From Bacteroidota bacterium (GTDB taxonomy: Bacteria > Bacteroidota > Bacteroidia > Flavobacteriales_F > PHOS-HE28): a stretch of 42,462 nucleotides of DNA. Positions 1 through 6,807 of this stretch are shown in pieces; position 1 is the stretch's first letter, and every line of letters starts with the position of its first letter. The notes under the pieces are model-generated. The model was not told where the DNA came from. It was given only the letters and a program-made list of their open reading frames with translations, and ran no database searches. The position numbers and the translations under genes are program-made. The stretch spans positions 1 through 42,462 of the forward strand of contig JAFDZF010000105.1 in NCBI GenBank assembly GCA_018267055.1, given 5' to 3'.

Positions 1-23
1 CCTCCGGGATGTGGATCTCCATG

Positions 24-458
24 TCAGCCTTCCGGTTCGGTGGTGTGCGCCTCCTTGCGCGAGCGCAGGTAATCCTTGATGCGGCCGATGCTCAGCTCCA
101 CCTCCTCGCGGATGTCCTTCAGCGAGAGGCCGCTCACGCGTTCCAGCAGCGAGGGGGCCGCCATGCTGAGGGCGAAGAGGAAGGCCCGCTTGGCCCAGCC
201 GCCGCGGCGTCCCAGGGCGAAGCCCAGCGAGGAGCCGAACGACCCGTTGCCGAAGAGCGAGCCGAGCACCTGGGCGGGCTTCCAGCTGCGGAGCATGTCG
301 TGGACGGCGTCCTTCATCAGGCGGCCACGCACATCGTGGTCCTGCAGCGCTTCCCAATGGCGCCCCAGGCGGACCTCATGGTGCTGCCGGATGCCGTCGA
401 GCCGCTGCAGCTCCCGCTCCACGTCGGCCATGCTGCGGAAATGCTCACTTCGGGCCAT
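24..458 (-). CDS. Hypothetical protein, distal gene of the YtxH-holin operon
   Basis: A 144-residue protein I do not recognise. It begins MARSEHFRSMADVERELQRL, has a basic helical first half, then a Gly/Ser/Phe-rich stretch (about residues 67-83), one weakly hydrophobic helix (about 89-103, FLFALSMAAPSLLERV) and a charged C-terminal helix ending KDYLRSRKEAHTTEPEG. No signal peptide is visible. Its start overlaps the end of the holin-like gene by 14 bp, so the two are almost certainly co-transcribed, and the location next to YtxH and holin-like proteins suggests a role at the inner membrane or envelope. That role is inferred from context only. Confidence 0.7.
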   Translation of the reverse strand: MARSEHFRSMADVERELQRLDGIRQHHEVRLGRHWEALQDHDVRGRLMKDAVHDMLRSWKPAQVLGSLFGNGSFGSSLGFALGRRGGWAKRAFLFALSMAAPSLLERVSGLSLKDIREEVELSIGRIKDYLRSRKEAHTTEPEG

Positions 459-855
459 CGTGCATGGTATTGAGCAGGTCCAGCGTGAAGCGTTCCCGCA
501 TGCCGCCCCGCCACAGGAAGATGAGCACCAGCAGCACCAGCAGGTAGAAGCCGCCCATCAGCAGGAAGCCCAGGGCCGTGTTGCCCATCAGCTGGCCCAG
601 CCCGAGCGCCCCGGCGATGCTGAGGAACACGAGCACCGTGCCGGCCAGCACGGCCAGCACCACGTAGCTCACCGTGGCCCCGGCCACCTTGGCGGTGCGG
701 TCGGCGGCGAGCAGGACGTAATAGTCCCGCTGGGCGCCCAGATAGGCCTTGGTCTCGTCCACCATGCTCTTCATGAAGGTCCCGAAGTCCTCCTCGTTGA
801 AGGGGTCCTGCGCGGGGCTTCGGCCGTTGGTGGCGCCCATCTGCTGTTCGCTCAT
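445..855 (-). CDS. Phage-holin-family (holin-X-like) membrane protein
   Basis: This 136-residue protein has a soluble acidic N-terminus (residues 1-50) and two strong membrane segments at about 55-84 (AKVAGATVSYVVLAVLAGTV...) and 92-114 (NTALGFLLMGGFYLLVLLVLIFLW), followed by a short basic tail. This is the layout of the Actinobacterial holin-X / phage holin superfamily III proteins that are common in non-phage chromosomes next to YtxH genes. Its ATG overlaps the TGA of the upstream YtxH gene (ATGA, 852-855), indicating translational coupling. No lysis genes or phage genes lie nearby, so the name reflects topology, not lysis. The likely role is an envelope or stress-related membrane protein. 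Confidence 0.75.
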   Translation of the reverse strand: MSEQQMGATNGRSPAQDPFNEEDFGTFMKSMVDETKAYLGAQRDYYVLLAADRTAKVAGATVSYVVLAVLAGTVLVFLSIAGALGLGQLMGNTALGFLLMGGFYLLVLLVLIFLWRGGMRERFTLDLLNTMHDGPK

Positions 856-1175
856 GATCGAACGGAGTGTTTGCGGTGGTCGTCCTTCACGCGGTCCCAG
901 AGGTCGCGCCCCTCATCGAAGAGGAAGCGCACGAAGTCCTGCACCTCGTCCTTGGTCATGCTCGCGGCCTCACTGGTGCGGCCCTTGGCCTTGTCCCAGC
1001 GTTCGCGGGCCTCGTCCACCAGGTCGTTGAGGCCGTCCTTGGCGTCGCCGGCCTTCTTGCGCAGGGCCTCCCGCGTCTCAGCGCCGGAGCGCGGGGCGAG
1101 GAGGAGGCCCAGCACGGCGCCCGCGGCGAGGCCGGCGAGCAGGGGAACGAGGATGTTGGATCGGTCGTTGCTCAT
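852..1175 (-). CDS. YtxH domain-containing protein (copy 1)
   Basis: A 107-residue protein with the YtxH pattern: a Gly/Ala/Leu-rich N-terminal membrane segment (about residues 9-28, VPLLAGLAAGAVLGLLLAPR), then a long amphipathic helical region starting SGAETREALRKKAGDAKDGL. The C-terminus carries a motif, MTKDEVQDFVRFLFDEGRDL (residues 72-91), that recurs almost unchanged in the second YtxH protein at 1418-1777. YtxH proteins are small membrane-tethered proteins linked to general stress; their biochemical role is unknown. It is the first gene of the 1175-24 operon, and a -7 box at 1205-1198 lies 22 nt upstream of the ATG. Confidence 0.85.
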   Translation of the reverse strand: MSNDRSNILVPLLAGLAAGAVLGLLLAPRSGAETREALRKKAGDAKDGLNDLVDEARERWDKAKGRTSEAASMTKDEVQDFVRFLFDEGRDLWDRVKDDHRKHSVRS

Positions 1176-1197
1176 GGAAAGGCGTTGAACGGTCCCG

Positions 1198-1205
1198 TGA
1201 AGATA
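1198..1205 (-). promoter_or_regulatory. Predicted -7 box TATCTTCA for the YtxH copy 1 operon
   Basis: TATCTTCA on the minus strand, 22 nt upstream of the ATG at 1175. It has the same eight bases as the box of the GlsB-like gene (9181-9174). No clear -33 TTTG is seen. Confidence 0.5.
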
Positions 1206-1216
1206 CGGCGGGCCGC

Positions 1217-1369
1217 TCAGCCCTTCGCCTTGCGGATCACGCCGAGCAGCACGGCGATCACCGCGATCACCAGGAGGATGTGGATCAGCGAGCCGGCCGA
1301 GCCGTTGATGAAGCCGAAGAGCCAGCCGATGACGCAGATCACCGCGATGAGGTAGAGAAGATTGTTCAT
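1217..1369 (-). CDS. lmo0937-family small membrane protein
   Basis: A 50-residue protein, MNNLLYLIAVICVIGWLFGF followed by INGSAGSLIHILLVIAVIAVLLGVIRKAKG in two runs. It has two membrane helices (about 4-20 and 28-44) joined by a short Gly/Ser loop, with a basic C-terminus. This matches the lmo0937 / DUF5670 family of tiny membrane proteins often annotated beside YtxH and CsbD-type stress genes. It sits between the two YtxH genes, 48 bp downstream of the second one and just after a strong hairpin (1384-1412), so it is either read through from the YtxH promoter or transcribed alone. Stop is the TGA at 1219-1217. Confidence 0.75.
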   Translation of the reverse strand: MNNLLYLIAVICVIGWLFGFINGSAGSLIHILLVIAVIAVLLGVIRKAKG

Positions 1370-1383
1370 GGTGGGGGAATAAG

Positions 1384-1412
1384 GGCCGGGCCGCCCGGAA
1401 GGCGGCCCGGCC
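1384..1412 (-). terminator. GC-rich hairpin after YtxH copy 2
   Basis: A perfect 12-bp stem: GGCCGGGCCGCC at 1384-1395 pairs with 1401-1412 across a 5-nt loop (1396-1400). On the minus strand it follows the YtxH stop by 5 nt and is itself followed by CCTTATTCC. It looks like an intrinsic terminator or attenuator that separates YtxH copy 2 from the small membrane protein gene. The T-tract is weak, so partial read-through is plausible. Confidence 0.6.
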
Positions 1413-1417
1413 GTGGA

Positions 1418-1777
1418 TCAGTTGGCGGAGACCTTGTGGGCCGACCGGCGGCCGTTCGTGGCCGCATCGCTGGCGGCCCGTTCCGCGTCATCCGTGAGGC
1501 GGTCCTTCAGGTCGCGCCCTTCCTGGAAGAGGTAGCGGACGAAGTCCTCCACCTCTTCGCGGGTCATCGTGGCGGCGTCGGCGGCCTTGTTGCGCACCTT
1601 GCTCCATTGCTGGCGGCCTTCCTCGATGAGGTCGGAGAGGTCGTCCTTGGTGCGACCGGCGCGGCGCATCAGCGCACGGCGGGTCTTGCGGCCCGACTGG
1701 GGGGCGAAGAGGAGGCCGAGGATGGCTCCGGCGGCGAGGCCGCCGGCAAAGCCCAATACGGTTCGTTGCGTGCTCAT
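1418..1777 (-). CDS. YtxH domain-containing protein (copy 2)
   Basis: A 119-residue protein starting MSTQRTVLGFAGGLAAGAIL. The frame is open further upstream, but the Gly/Ala-rich membrane segment that begins every YtxH protein starts here, so the ATG at 1777 is preferred over 1894. The membrane segment (about 7-26) is followed by SGRKTRRALMRRAGRTKDDL and an amphipathic helix, then MTREEVEDFVRYLFQEGRDL (about 74-93), which matches copy 1 at 14 of 20 positions. A tail unlike copy 1 follows. The two genes are paralogues, probably from a local duplication with the 50-residue membrane protein between them. I found no clear -7 box upstream of this start. Confidence 0.85.
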   Translation of the reverse strand: MSTQRTVLGFAGGLAAGAILGLLFAPQSGRKTRRALMRRAGRTKDDLSDLIEEGRQQWSKVRNKAADAATMTREEVEDFVRYLFQEGRDLKDRLTDDAERAASDAATNGRRSAHKVSAN

Positions 1778-1901
1778 GGGGGATGTGGGATTGTGGTGCC
1801 ATCCCCCTGACAGGAACATGCCAGCTTTCCGCCGCCGAGCCCCGGCCCAGGCGTGACGGTGCCCGGCCGCGGAGAACCCACCGATGGCATGCACGCCACG
1901 T

Positions 1902-1917
1902 GGGGAAGCGGTTCCCC
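1902..1917 (-). terminator. Weak hairpin downstream of the DHFR-like gene
   Basis: GGGGAA (1902-1907) pairs with TTCCCC (1912-1917) around a GCGG loop, 26 bp past the DHFR-like stop. There is no T-run, so this is only a candidate terminator. The rest of the 165-bp gap 1778-1942 shows nothing else I can name. Confidence 0.3.
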
Positions 1918-1942
1918 GATCGGCGGCTTGCCGGCCCGATGC

Positions 1943-2455
1943 TCAGCGGACCACCGCGTAGGTCACCTGCACCAGGCCGGTGTCGTACGTGCGGGTATCG
2001 AGCATCCGCAGGGGGACGCGCGGCAGGCCCGGAATGAACAGCGGCCGCCCGCCGCCGAGCAGCAGGGGATGTACCGCCAGGCACAGCTCGTCCACCAGCC
2101 CCGCCTGGAGGCATTGCGCGATCAGGTCGGCGCCCCCGAACAGCCAGATGTCCTGGCCGGGCAGGGCCTTCAAGCGGGCCACTTCCTGCGCCACCTCGCC
2201 GGCCAGCACGTCCGTATGGGGGATCACCTCGCGCAGCGTGCGGGAGAACACGTACTTGCGCTTCTCGGGCCAGGGGTTCGGATCGTAGACGAGCATGCCC
2301 TCATAGCTCTTGCGGCCCATCAGCAGGGCATCGCAGCGGGCCAGGAAGTCGGTGAGGCCGTAGTCCTGGTCGGCCAGGCACCAGTCGATCTCGCCGTTGG
2401 GGCCTTCGATGTAGCCGTCCAGCGTGACGGCGAGGTTGAGGAGGAGCTTGCGCAT
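1943..2455 (-). CDS. Dihydrofolate reductase family protein (RibD C-terminal fold)
   Basis: A 170-residue protein of the RibD_C / dihydrofolate-reductase superfamily, which uses NADPH to reduce pterin- or pyrimidine-type substrates. Visible marks are the N-terminal strand and loop MRKLLLNLAVTLDGYIEGPN (1-20), the ALLMGRKSYEGM motif (about 43-54), KYVFSRTL (66-73), the Gly-rich cofactor loop DIWLFGGADLIAQCL (about 101-115) and the late strand LVDELCLAVHPLLLGGGRPL (about 118-137). Stand-alone members (YyaP/YwjB type) usually have no assigned substrate, and I infer none here; it is not the folate-pathway FolA. The start at 2455 is chosen over 2485 because MRKLLL fits the family N-terminus and a box resembling -7 (CACCTTTG, 2472-2465) lies just upstream. 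Confidence 0.85.
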   Translation of the reverse strand: MRKLLLNLAVTLDGYIEGPNGEIDWCLADQDYGLTDFLARCDALLMGRKSYEGMLVYDPNPWPEKRKYVFSRTLREVIPHTDVLAGEVAQEVARLKALPGQDIWLFGGADLIAQCLQAGLVDELCLAVHPLLLGGGRPLFIPGLPRVPLRMLDTRTYDTGLVQVTYAVVR

Positions 2456-2464
2456 GGGGGAGCG

Positions 2465-2472
2465 CAAAGGTG
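2465..2472 (-). promoter_or_regulatory. Predicted -7 box CACCTTTG for the DHFR-like gene
   Basis: CACCTTTG on the minus strand, with 9 nt between its end and the ATG at 2455. The same octamer, also followed by CG, precedes the gene at 21715. It deviates from TAnnTTTG only at the first base. Confidence 0.4.
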
Positions 2473-2529
2473 GGAGGCCGGTCACAAAGAACCGAAGGAG
2501 GACGGATCCATTTCCGCCTCCCGCCCCGA

Positions 2530-3396
2530 TCAGCCCTTCACCGGCACGCGCACGGCGGTGAACATCCGCTGCTGCACGGAATAGCTGTGGCCCTTGGAGA
2601 TGATGTGGACGCGCATGCCCTCGATGCTGAAGGGCTCGCCTTCCTCCACGTCGGCGAAATCGCTGTAGGTGATCTCGTGGCCGTCGAAGATCATCACCTG
2701 TCCGCTGCCGATGGTCTCCAGCATCTCGCCGCCGGTGATCACCACGCCGGTGTCCTCGCCCAGGCCGATGCCGATGGAATTGGGGTTGCCGGCCACGGCC
2801 TGGATCAGGCGGCTGAAGCGGCCGCGCTCCACGAAGTGGCTGTCGATGATCACATCATGGACGAGGGCGGCGCCGGTGGTCATCTTCACACCGCCCTTGA
2901 TCAGGCCCGAGGCGCTGTGGCCCTGGTAGATCATGGTGCTGCTCATGCACATGGCGCCCGCGCTGGTGCCGGCGATCACGAAGCCCTCCTCGTCGCGGTA
3001 GCGGCGCTTCATCAGCTCCAGGAAGGCGGTGCCGCCGAAGATGGTGGTGAGGCGCAGCTGGTTGCCGCCGCTCATCATCACGCCATCGGCATGGGCGAGA
3101 CGCTTCACCATATCGGGCTTCACGTCCTGGCGGTCGCGGATGTCGAGCACGTCCACCCGTGTGACGCCGAGCTTGCCGAAGGCCTCGATGTAGTTGGCCG
3201 CCACCTCCTCGGGGATGCTGCTGGCCGCGGTGATCAGCGCGATGCGGGCGTTCGGACCGCCGGCCTCGTCCACCACCCGCTTCAGGATGCCGTCCTCGAT
3301 GAAGGCATGGCCCGACGGGCCGTTCACGTTCTCCGTCCGGCCCTTGTCCTCGTTGCCGCCAATGGCGATCAGCTTCCCTTTCGGTGCACTGCTCAT
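2530..3396 (-). CDS. cphB: Cyanophycinase
   Basis: A 288-residue cyanophycinase (peptidase family S51). It hydrolyses cyanophycin, the Asp-backbone/Arg-side-chain polymer, to beta-Asp-Arg dipeptides. The nucleophile elbow GTSAGA is at residues 143-148 with Ser145 as predicted catalytic serine; GGNQ (110-113) and DSHFVERGR (185-193) are the other hallmark segments, and the length matches bacterial cytoplasmic cyanophycinases. There is no signal peptide when started at 3396 (MSSAPKGKLIAIGGNEDKG); the longer start at 3501 would add a Pro/Gly-rich 35-residue extension overlapping the promoter region, so I reject it. It diverges from cyanophycin synthetase across a 157-bp gap, so synthesis and degradation are likely controlled from one regulatory region. 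Confidence 0.93.
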   Translation of the reverse strand: MSSAPKGKLIAIGGNEDKGRTENVNGPSGHAFIEDGILKRVVDEAGGPNARIALITAASSIPEEVAANYIEAFGKLGVTRVDVLDIRDRQDVKPDMVKRLAHADGVMMSGGNQLRLTTIFGGTAFLELMKRRYRDEEGFVIAGTSAGAMCMSSTMIYQGHSASGLIKGGVKMTTGAALVHDVIIDSHFVERGRFSRLIQAVAGNPNSIGIGLGEDTGVVITGGEMLETIGSGQVMIFDGHEITYSDFADVEEGEPFSIEGMRVHIISKGHSYSVQQRMFTAVRVPVKG

Positions 3397-3456
3397 GATC
3401 GTGGTTCGTTCCCCCCGCCCCGGGCCGGCCAGGGGAAAGCCCCGGGACAGCGGGTG

Positions 3457-3464
3457 CGAAAATA
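3457..3464 (-). promoter_or_regulatory. Predicted -7 box TATTTTCG for cphB
   Basis: TATTTTCG on the minus strand, 60 nt upstream of the cphB ATG. The same octamer precedes the gene at 28985. It lies in the 157-bp divergent region (3397-3553) shared with cphA. Confidence 0.55.
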
Positions 3465-3523
3465 GCCCGCCATGGCCCGCAGGTAAAGGCCGGCCGGTCA
3501 TTCGGTGAACACCCCAAGGTTCC

Positions 3524-3531
3524 TATCTTGA
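3524..3531 (+). promoter_or_regulatory. Possible -7 box TATCTTGA for cphA
   Basis: TATCTTGA lies 22 nt upstream of the cphA ATG. It matches the TAnnTT core of the other boxes but has GA instead of CG at the end. A pyrimidine tract (CCTTTTTTCCC) sits directly before the ATG; no Shine-Dalgarno is present. Confidence 0.35.
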
Positions 3532-3553
3532 GCGCACACCATCCTTTTTTCCC

Positions 3554-6214
3554 ATGCGCATCCTGGAACTGAAGGCCATGCGGGGCCCGAACTACTGGTC
3601 CGTGAAGCGGCATCACCTGATCGTGATGCGTCTGGACATCGGGGAGCTGGAGCAGCGGCCGACGGACCGGATCCCGGGGTTCCATGAGCGGATCCAGGCG
3701 ATGCTCCCCACGATGTACGCGCACCGCTGCAGCGAGGACCACGAGGGCGGGTTCTTCGAGCGGGTGAAGCGCGGCACCTGGATGGGCCATGTGATCGAGC
3801 ACATCGCCCTGGAGATCCAGACGCTGGCGGGGATGGACACGGGCTTCGGCCGCACGCGCAGCACGGGGGAGACGGGCGTGTACAACGTGGTGTTCAGCTA
3901 CGTCGAGGAGGCCGTGGGCCTATATGCGGCGAAGGCCGCGGTGGCCATCGCGCAGGCCCTGATCGACGACACGGCGTACGACCTGGACGCCGACATCCAG
4001 CGCATGCGCGAGCTGCGCGAGGAGACGCGGCTGGGGCCGAGCACGGGCTCCATCGTGCACGAGGCCCTGAAGCGCGGTATCCCCTACCTGCGGCTGAACG
4101 GGCAGAGCCTGGTGCAGCTGGGGCACGGCGTGCACCAGAAGCGCATCCGGGCCACCATCACCAGCAACACCAGCAACATCGGCGTGGAGATCGCCTGCGA
4201 CAAGGAGGAGACCAAGCAGCTGCTCGAGAGCTACGAGATCCCCGTGCCGAAGGGCCGCGTGGTGCGCACCGAGGAAGGCCTGGAGGCCGCGCTGGAATCG
4301 GTGGGCTATCCCTGCGTGATCAAGCCCATCGGTGGCAACCACGGTCGCGGGGCCACCATCGGCATCAAGAACATGGAGGAGGCCAAGGCCGCGCTGGCCA
4401 AGGCGAAGGAGATCAGCCGCAGCGCCGTGGTGGAGCGCTTCATCACCGGCCTGGACCACCGCCTGCTGGTGATCGATCACAAGTTCGTGGCCGCCGCCAA
4501 GCGCACGCCCGCCGCCGTGACCGGCGACGGCCGGAGCACCATCGAGCAGCTGGTGGCCGAGGTGAACATGGACCCGCGCCGCGGCTTCGGGCACGAGAAG
4601 GTGCTCACGCAGATCACCATCGACGACCACAGCGAGAAGCTGCTCGCCCGCAACGGGATGACACCGCAGAGCGTGCCGAAGGCGGGGGAAACGGTCTACC
4701 TCAAGGCCACGGCCAACCTGAGCACGGGGGGCACGGCCACCGACGTCACCGAGATCGTGCATCCCTACAACGTGTTCATGGCCGAGCGCATCTCGCGCAT
4801 CATCGACCTGGACATCTGCGGCATCGACGTGATGACGGACGACATCACCAAGCCGCTGAGCGAGAGCGGTGCGGTGCTGGAGGTGAACGCGGCGCCGGGC
4901 TTCCGCATGCACCTGGACCCCATCGAGGGGCTGGGCCGCAACGTGGCCGAGCCGGTGGTGGACATGCTCTTCCCGCCGGGCGCGCCCAGCCGCATCCCCA
5001 TCATCGCCGTCACCGGCACCAACGGCAAGACCACCACCACGCGCCTCATCGCGCACCTCATGCGCAGCGTGGGCTACAAGGTGGGCATGACCTGCAGCGA
5101 CGGCGTGTACATCATGAACCGCATGCTGATGAAGGGCGATTGCACCGGCCCGGCCAGCGCGCAGTTCGTGCTGAAGGACCCGCTGGTGGACCTGGCCGTG
5201 CTGGAGACGGCGCGCGGCGGCATGCTGCGCAGCGGTCTGGGCTTCGAGCACTGCGACGTGGGCATCGTCACCAATGTGGCGGCCGATCACCTCGGCCTGA
5301 AGGACATCAACACGCTGGAGGAACTGGCCAACGTGAAGAGCACCGTGCCGCGCAGCGTGCGGCGCGACGGCTATGCCATCTTCAACGCCGACGACGAGCT
5401 GGTGATGGCCATGCGCAAGCAGTGCGACTGTAAGATGGCCCTCTTCAGCCTGGACGAGAACAACCGCCTGATCAAGGCGCACATGAAGGGCGGCGGCATC
5501 GCGGCGATCTATGAGAACGGCTTCATCACCATCTGCAAGGGCGAATGGAAGCTGCGCATCGAGAAGGCGGTGAACGTGCCGCTGACCTACGGCGGCAAGG
5601 CGGTGTTCAACATCCAGAACATCCTGCCCGCGGTGCTGGCGGCCTATGTGCAGGGCGTGAAGGTGGAGGAGCTGCGCGAGGCGCTCGCGACCTTCGTGCC
5701 GTCACCGGCGCAGACGCCCGGCCGCCTCAACCTGTTCCAGTTCCGCAACTTCCAGGTGGTGGTGGACTACGCCCACAACCCGCACGGCTTCGAGGCGCTG
5801 GGCCGCTTCCTCAGCAAGATCCCCGACGGCCCGAAGGTGGGCGTCATCGCCGGGGTGGGCGACCGCCGCGACGAGGACACCGTGAACCTGGGCCGCCTCA
5901 GCGCGCGGATGTTCGATGAGATCATCATCCGCCAGGACCGCAACCTGCGCGGCCGCAGCGACGACGAGATCATCGCCCTCATGGTGAAGGGCATCACCGA
6001 CGTGGACCCCGACAAGAAGTACATCATCATCAAGAAGGAGGAGGAGGCCATCCGCCATGCCATCAGCACGGCCAAGCCCGGCAGCTTCCTCACGCTCTGC
6101 AGCGACGTGGTGCCCGACGCCCTCGCCCTGGTGATGAAGCTGAAGGAAGAGGAGGACCGCGTGCCCTTCACCAAGGAGGACATCCCGAACCGGAACAAGG
6201 AACTGGTAGGTTAG
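3554..6214 (+). CDS. cphA: Cyanophycin synthetase
   Basis: An 886-residue full-length cyanophycin synthetase, which adds Asp to the backbone and Arg to each side chain of cyanophycin using two ATP per unit. The N-terminal domain opens MRILELKAMRGPNYWSVKRH and includes the ERVKRGTWMGHVIEHIALE region (about 75-93). An ATP-grasp domain follows (about 200-470; PKGRVVRTEEG, CVIKPIGGNHGRGATIG, VLEVNAAPGFRMH). The Mur-ligase-like domain carries the P-loop VTGTNGKTTTTRLI (about 485-498) and DYAHNPHG (about 737-744). Length and order match two-ligase CphA1 enzymes, with no missing key segment. The RDD gene starts 1 bp after its stop, so the two form an operon. In heterotrophic bacteria cyanophycin stores nitrogen and carbon; that use here is inferred. 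Confidence 0.96.
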   Translation: MRILELKAMRGPNYWSVKRHHLIVMRLDIGELEQRPTDRIPGFHERIQAMLPTMYAHRCSEDHEGGFFERVKRGTWMGHVIEHIALEIQTLAGMDTGFGRTRSTGETGVYNVVFSYVEEAVGLYAAKAAVAIAQALIDDTAYDLDADIQRMRELREETRLGPSTGSIVHEALKRGIPYLRLNGQSLVQLGHGVHQKRIRATITSNTSNIGVEIACDKEETKQLLESYEIPVPKGRVVRTEEGLEAALESVGYPCVIKPIGGNHGRGATIGIKNMEEAKAALAKAKEISRSAVVERFITGLDHRLLVIDHKFVAAAKRTPAAVTGDGRSTIEQLVAEVNMDPRRGFGHEKVLTQITIDDHSEKLLARNGMTPQSVPKAGETVYLKATANLSTGGTATDVTEIVHPYNVFMAERISRIIDLDICGIDVMTDDITKPLSESGAVLEVNAAPGFRMHLDPIEGLGRNVAEPVVDMLFPPGAPSRIPIIAVTGTNGKTTTTRLIAHLMRSVGYKVGMTCSDGVYIMNRMLMKGDCTGPASAQFVLKDPLVDLAVLETARGGMLRSGLGFEHCDVGIVTNVAADHLGLKDINTLEELANVKSTVPRSVRRDGYAIFNADDELVMAMRKQCDCKMALFSLDENNRLIKAHMKGGGIAAIYENGFITICKGEWKLRIEKAVNVPLTYGGKAVFNIQNILPAVLAAYVQGVKVEELREALATFVPSPAQTPGRLNLFQFRNFQVVVDYAHNPHGFEALGRFLSKIPDGPKVGVIAGVGDRRDEDTVNLGRLSARMFDEIIIRQDRNLRGRSDDEIIALMVKGITDVDPDKKYIIIKKEEEAIRHAISTAKPGSFLTLCSDVVPDALALVMKLKEEEDRVPFTKEDIPNRNKELVG

Positions 6215-6215
6215 G

Positions 6216-6710
6216 ATGGATGCCCCACAGCAGGCCGAGGCCCGACCGGCGGACGTTCCGGTCGTCGACCGTTCGCGCTACCCCGAGTTGGGTGCGCGCT
6301 ATCGCTCCATCGTCATCGATACGATGGTGCTGATCACGTTCATGTTCATCGCCGGCTATGCGCTGGACCCATTCCCCGACGCGCCGGAAGGCCTGCGGAA
6401 GGGGATCTTCTTCTTCATCTGGTTCGGATACGAGCCCTTGGCGATGACCTTCCTGGGGGCGACCCTGGGCAATCGGGTGATGAGGATCCGCGTACGGAAG
6501 GCGGCCGACGAGTCGCGGCGGATCGACATCGCGCAAGCATACCTGCGTTACGTGGTCAAGCTGTGCCTGGGCTGGTTGTCGTTCCTGACCATGGGCAGCG
6601 ACACGAAACTGCGCGCCATCCATGACAAGGTCTCCGGGAGCGTGATGGTGAGGGAGGAGGCATTGACGAGTGAGGGTGGAATGTCCGCTCGGACGGTGAT
6701 GGCCGCATAG
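6216..6710 (+). CDS. RDD family membrane protein
   Basis: A 164-residue membrane protein with the RDD-domain layout: Arg and Asp near the first helix (GARYRSIVIDTMVLITFMFI, about 26-45), a second helix (about 63-80, FFFIWFGYEPLAMTFLGA), the connecting segment GNRVMRIRVRKAADESRRID, a third helix (about 108-125) and the closing motif KLRAIHDKVSGSVMV (about 130-144). RDD proteins have been linked to ion or small-molecule transport, mostly without defined substrates. It begins 1 bp after cphA, so it is translated from the same mRNA. Whether it serves cyanophycin metabolism, for example by moving an amino acid or ion, is an open inference. Confidence 0.85.
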   Translation: MDAPQQAEARPADVPVVDRSRYPELGARYRSIVIDTMVLITFMFIAGYALDPFPDAPEGLRKGIFFFIWFGYEPLAMTFLGATLGNRVMRIRVRKAADESRRIDIAQAYLRYVVKLCLGWLSFLTMGSDTKLRAIHDKVSGSVMVREEALTSEGGMSARTVMAA

Positions 6711-6772
6711 CTCTGCGGGGCATCTTCTCCGAAGGCGCCCGCATGCTGTCGATATCTCCCGTCGGGTTCCTC

Positions 6773-6786
6773 GCAGGAGATCCTGC
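6773..6786. terminator. Possible bidirectional terminator between convergent genes
   Basis: A short inverted repeat, GCAGG/CCTGC (6773-6777 with 6782-6786; one more pair on each side if the loop closes tighter), lies in the 97-bp gap between the RDD gene and the converging T9SS cargo gene. There is no T-run on either strand, so support is weak. Confidence 0.25.
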
Positions 6787-6807
6787 GGCGAGCGGAAGAG
6801 CGGAGGG

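Noticed and set aside
445-855. Holin-like gene as a sign of prophage
   Set aside because: No lysin, structural, integrase or att-like sequence is nearby; this holin-X-like family is common in chromosomal YtxH clusters.
3397-3501. N-terminal extension of cyanophycinase from an ATG at 3501
   Set aside because: The extra 35 residues are Pro/Gly/Arg-rich and overlap the predicted -7 box; family sequence begins at 3396.
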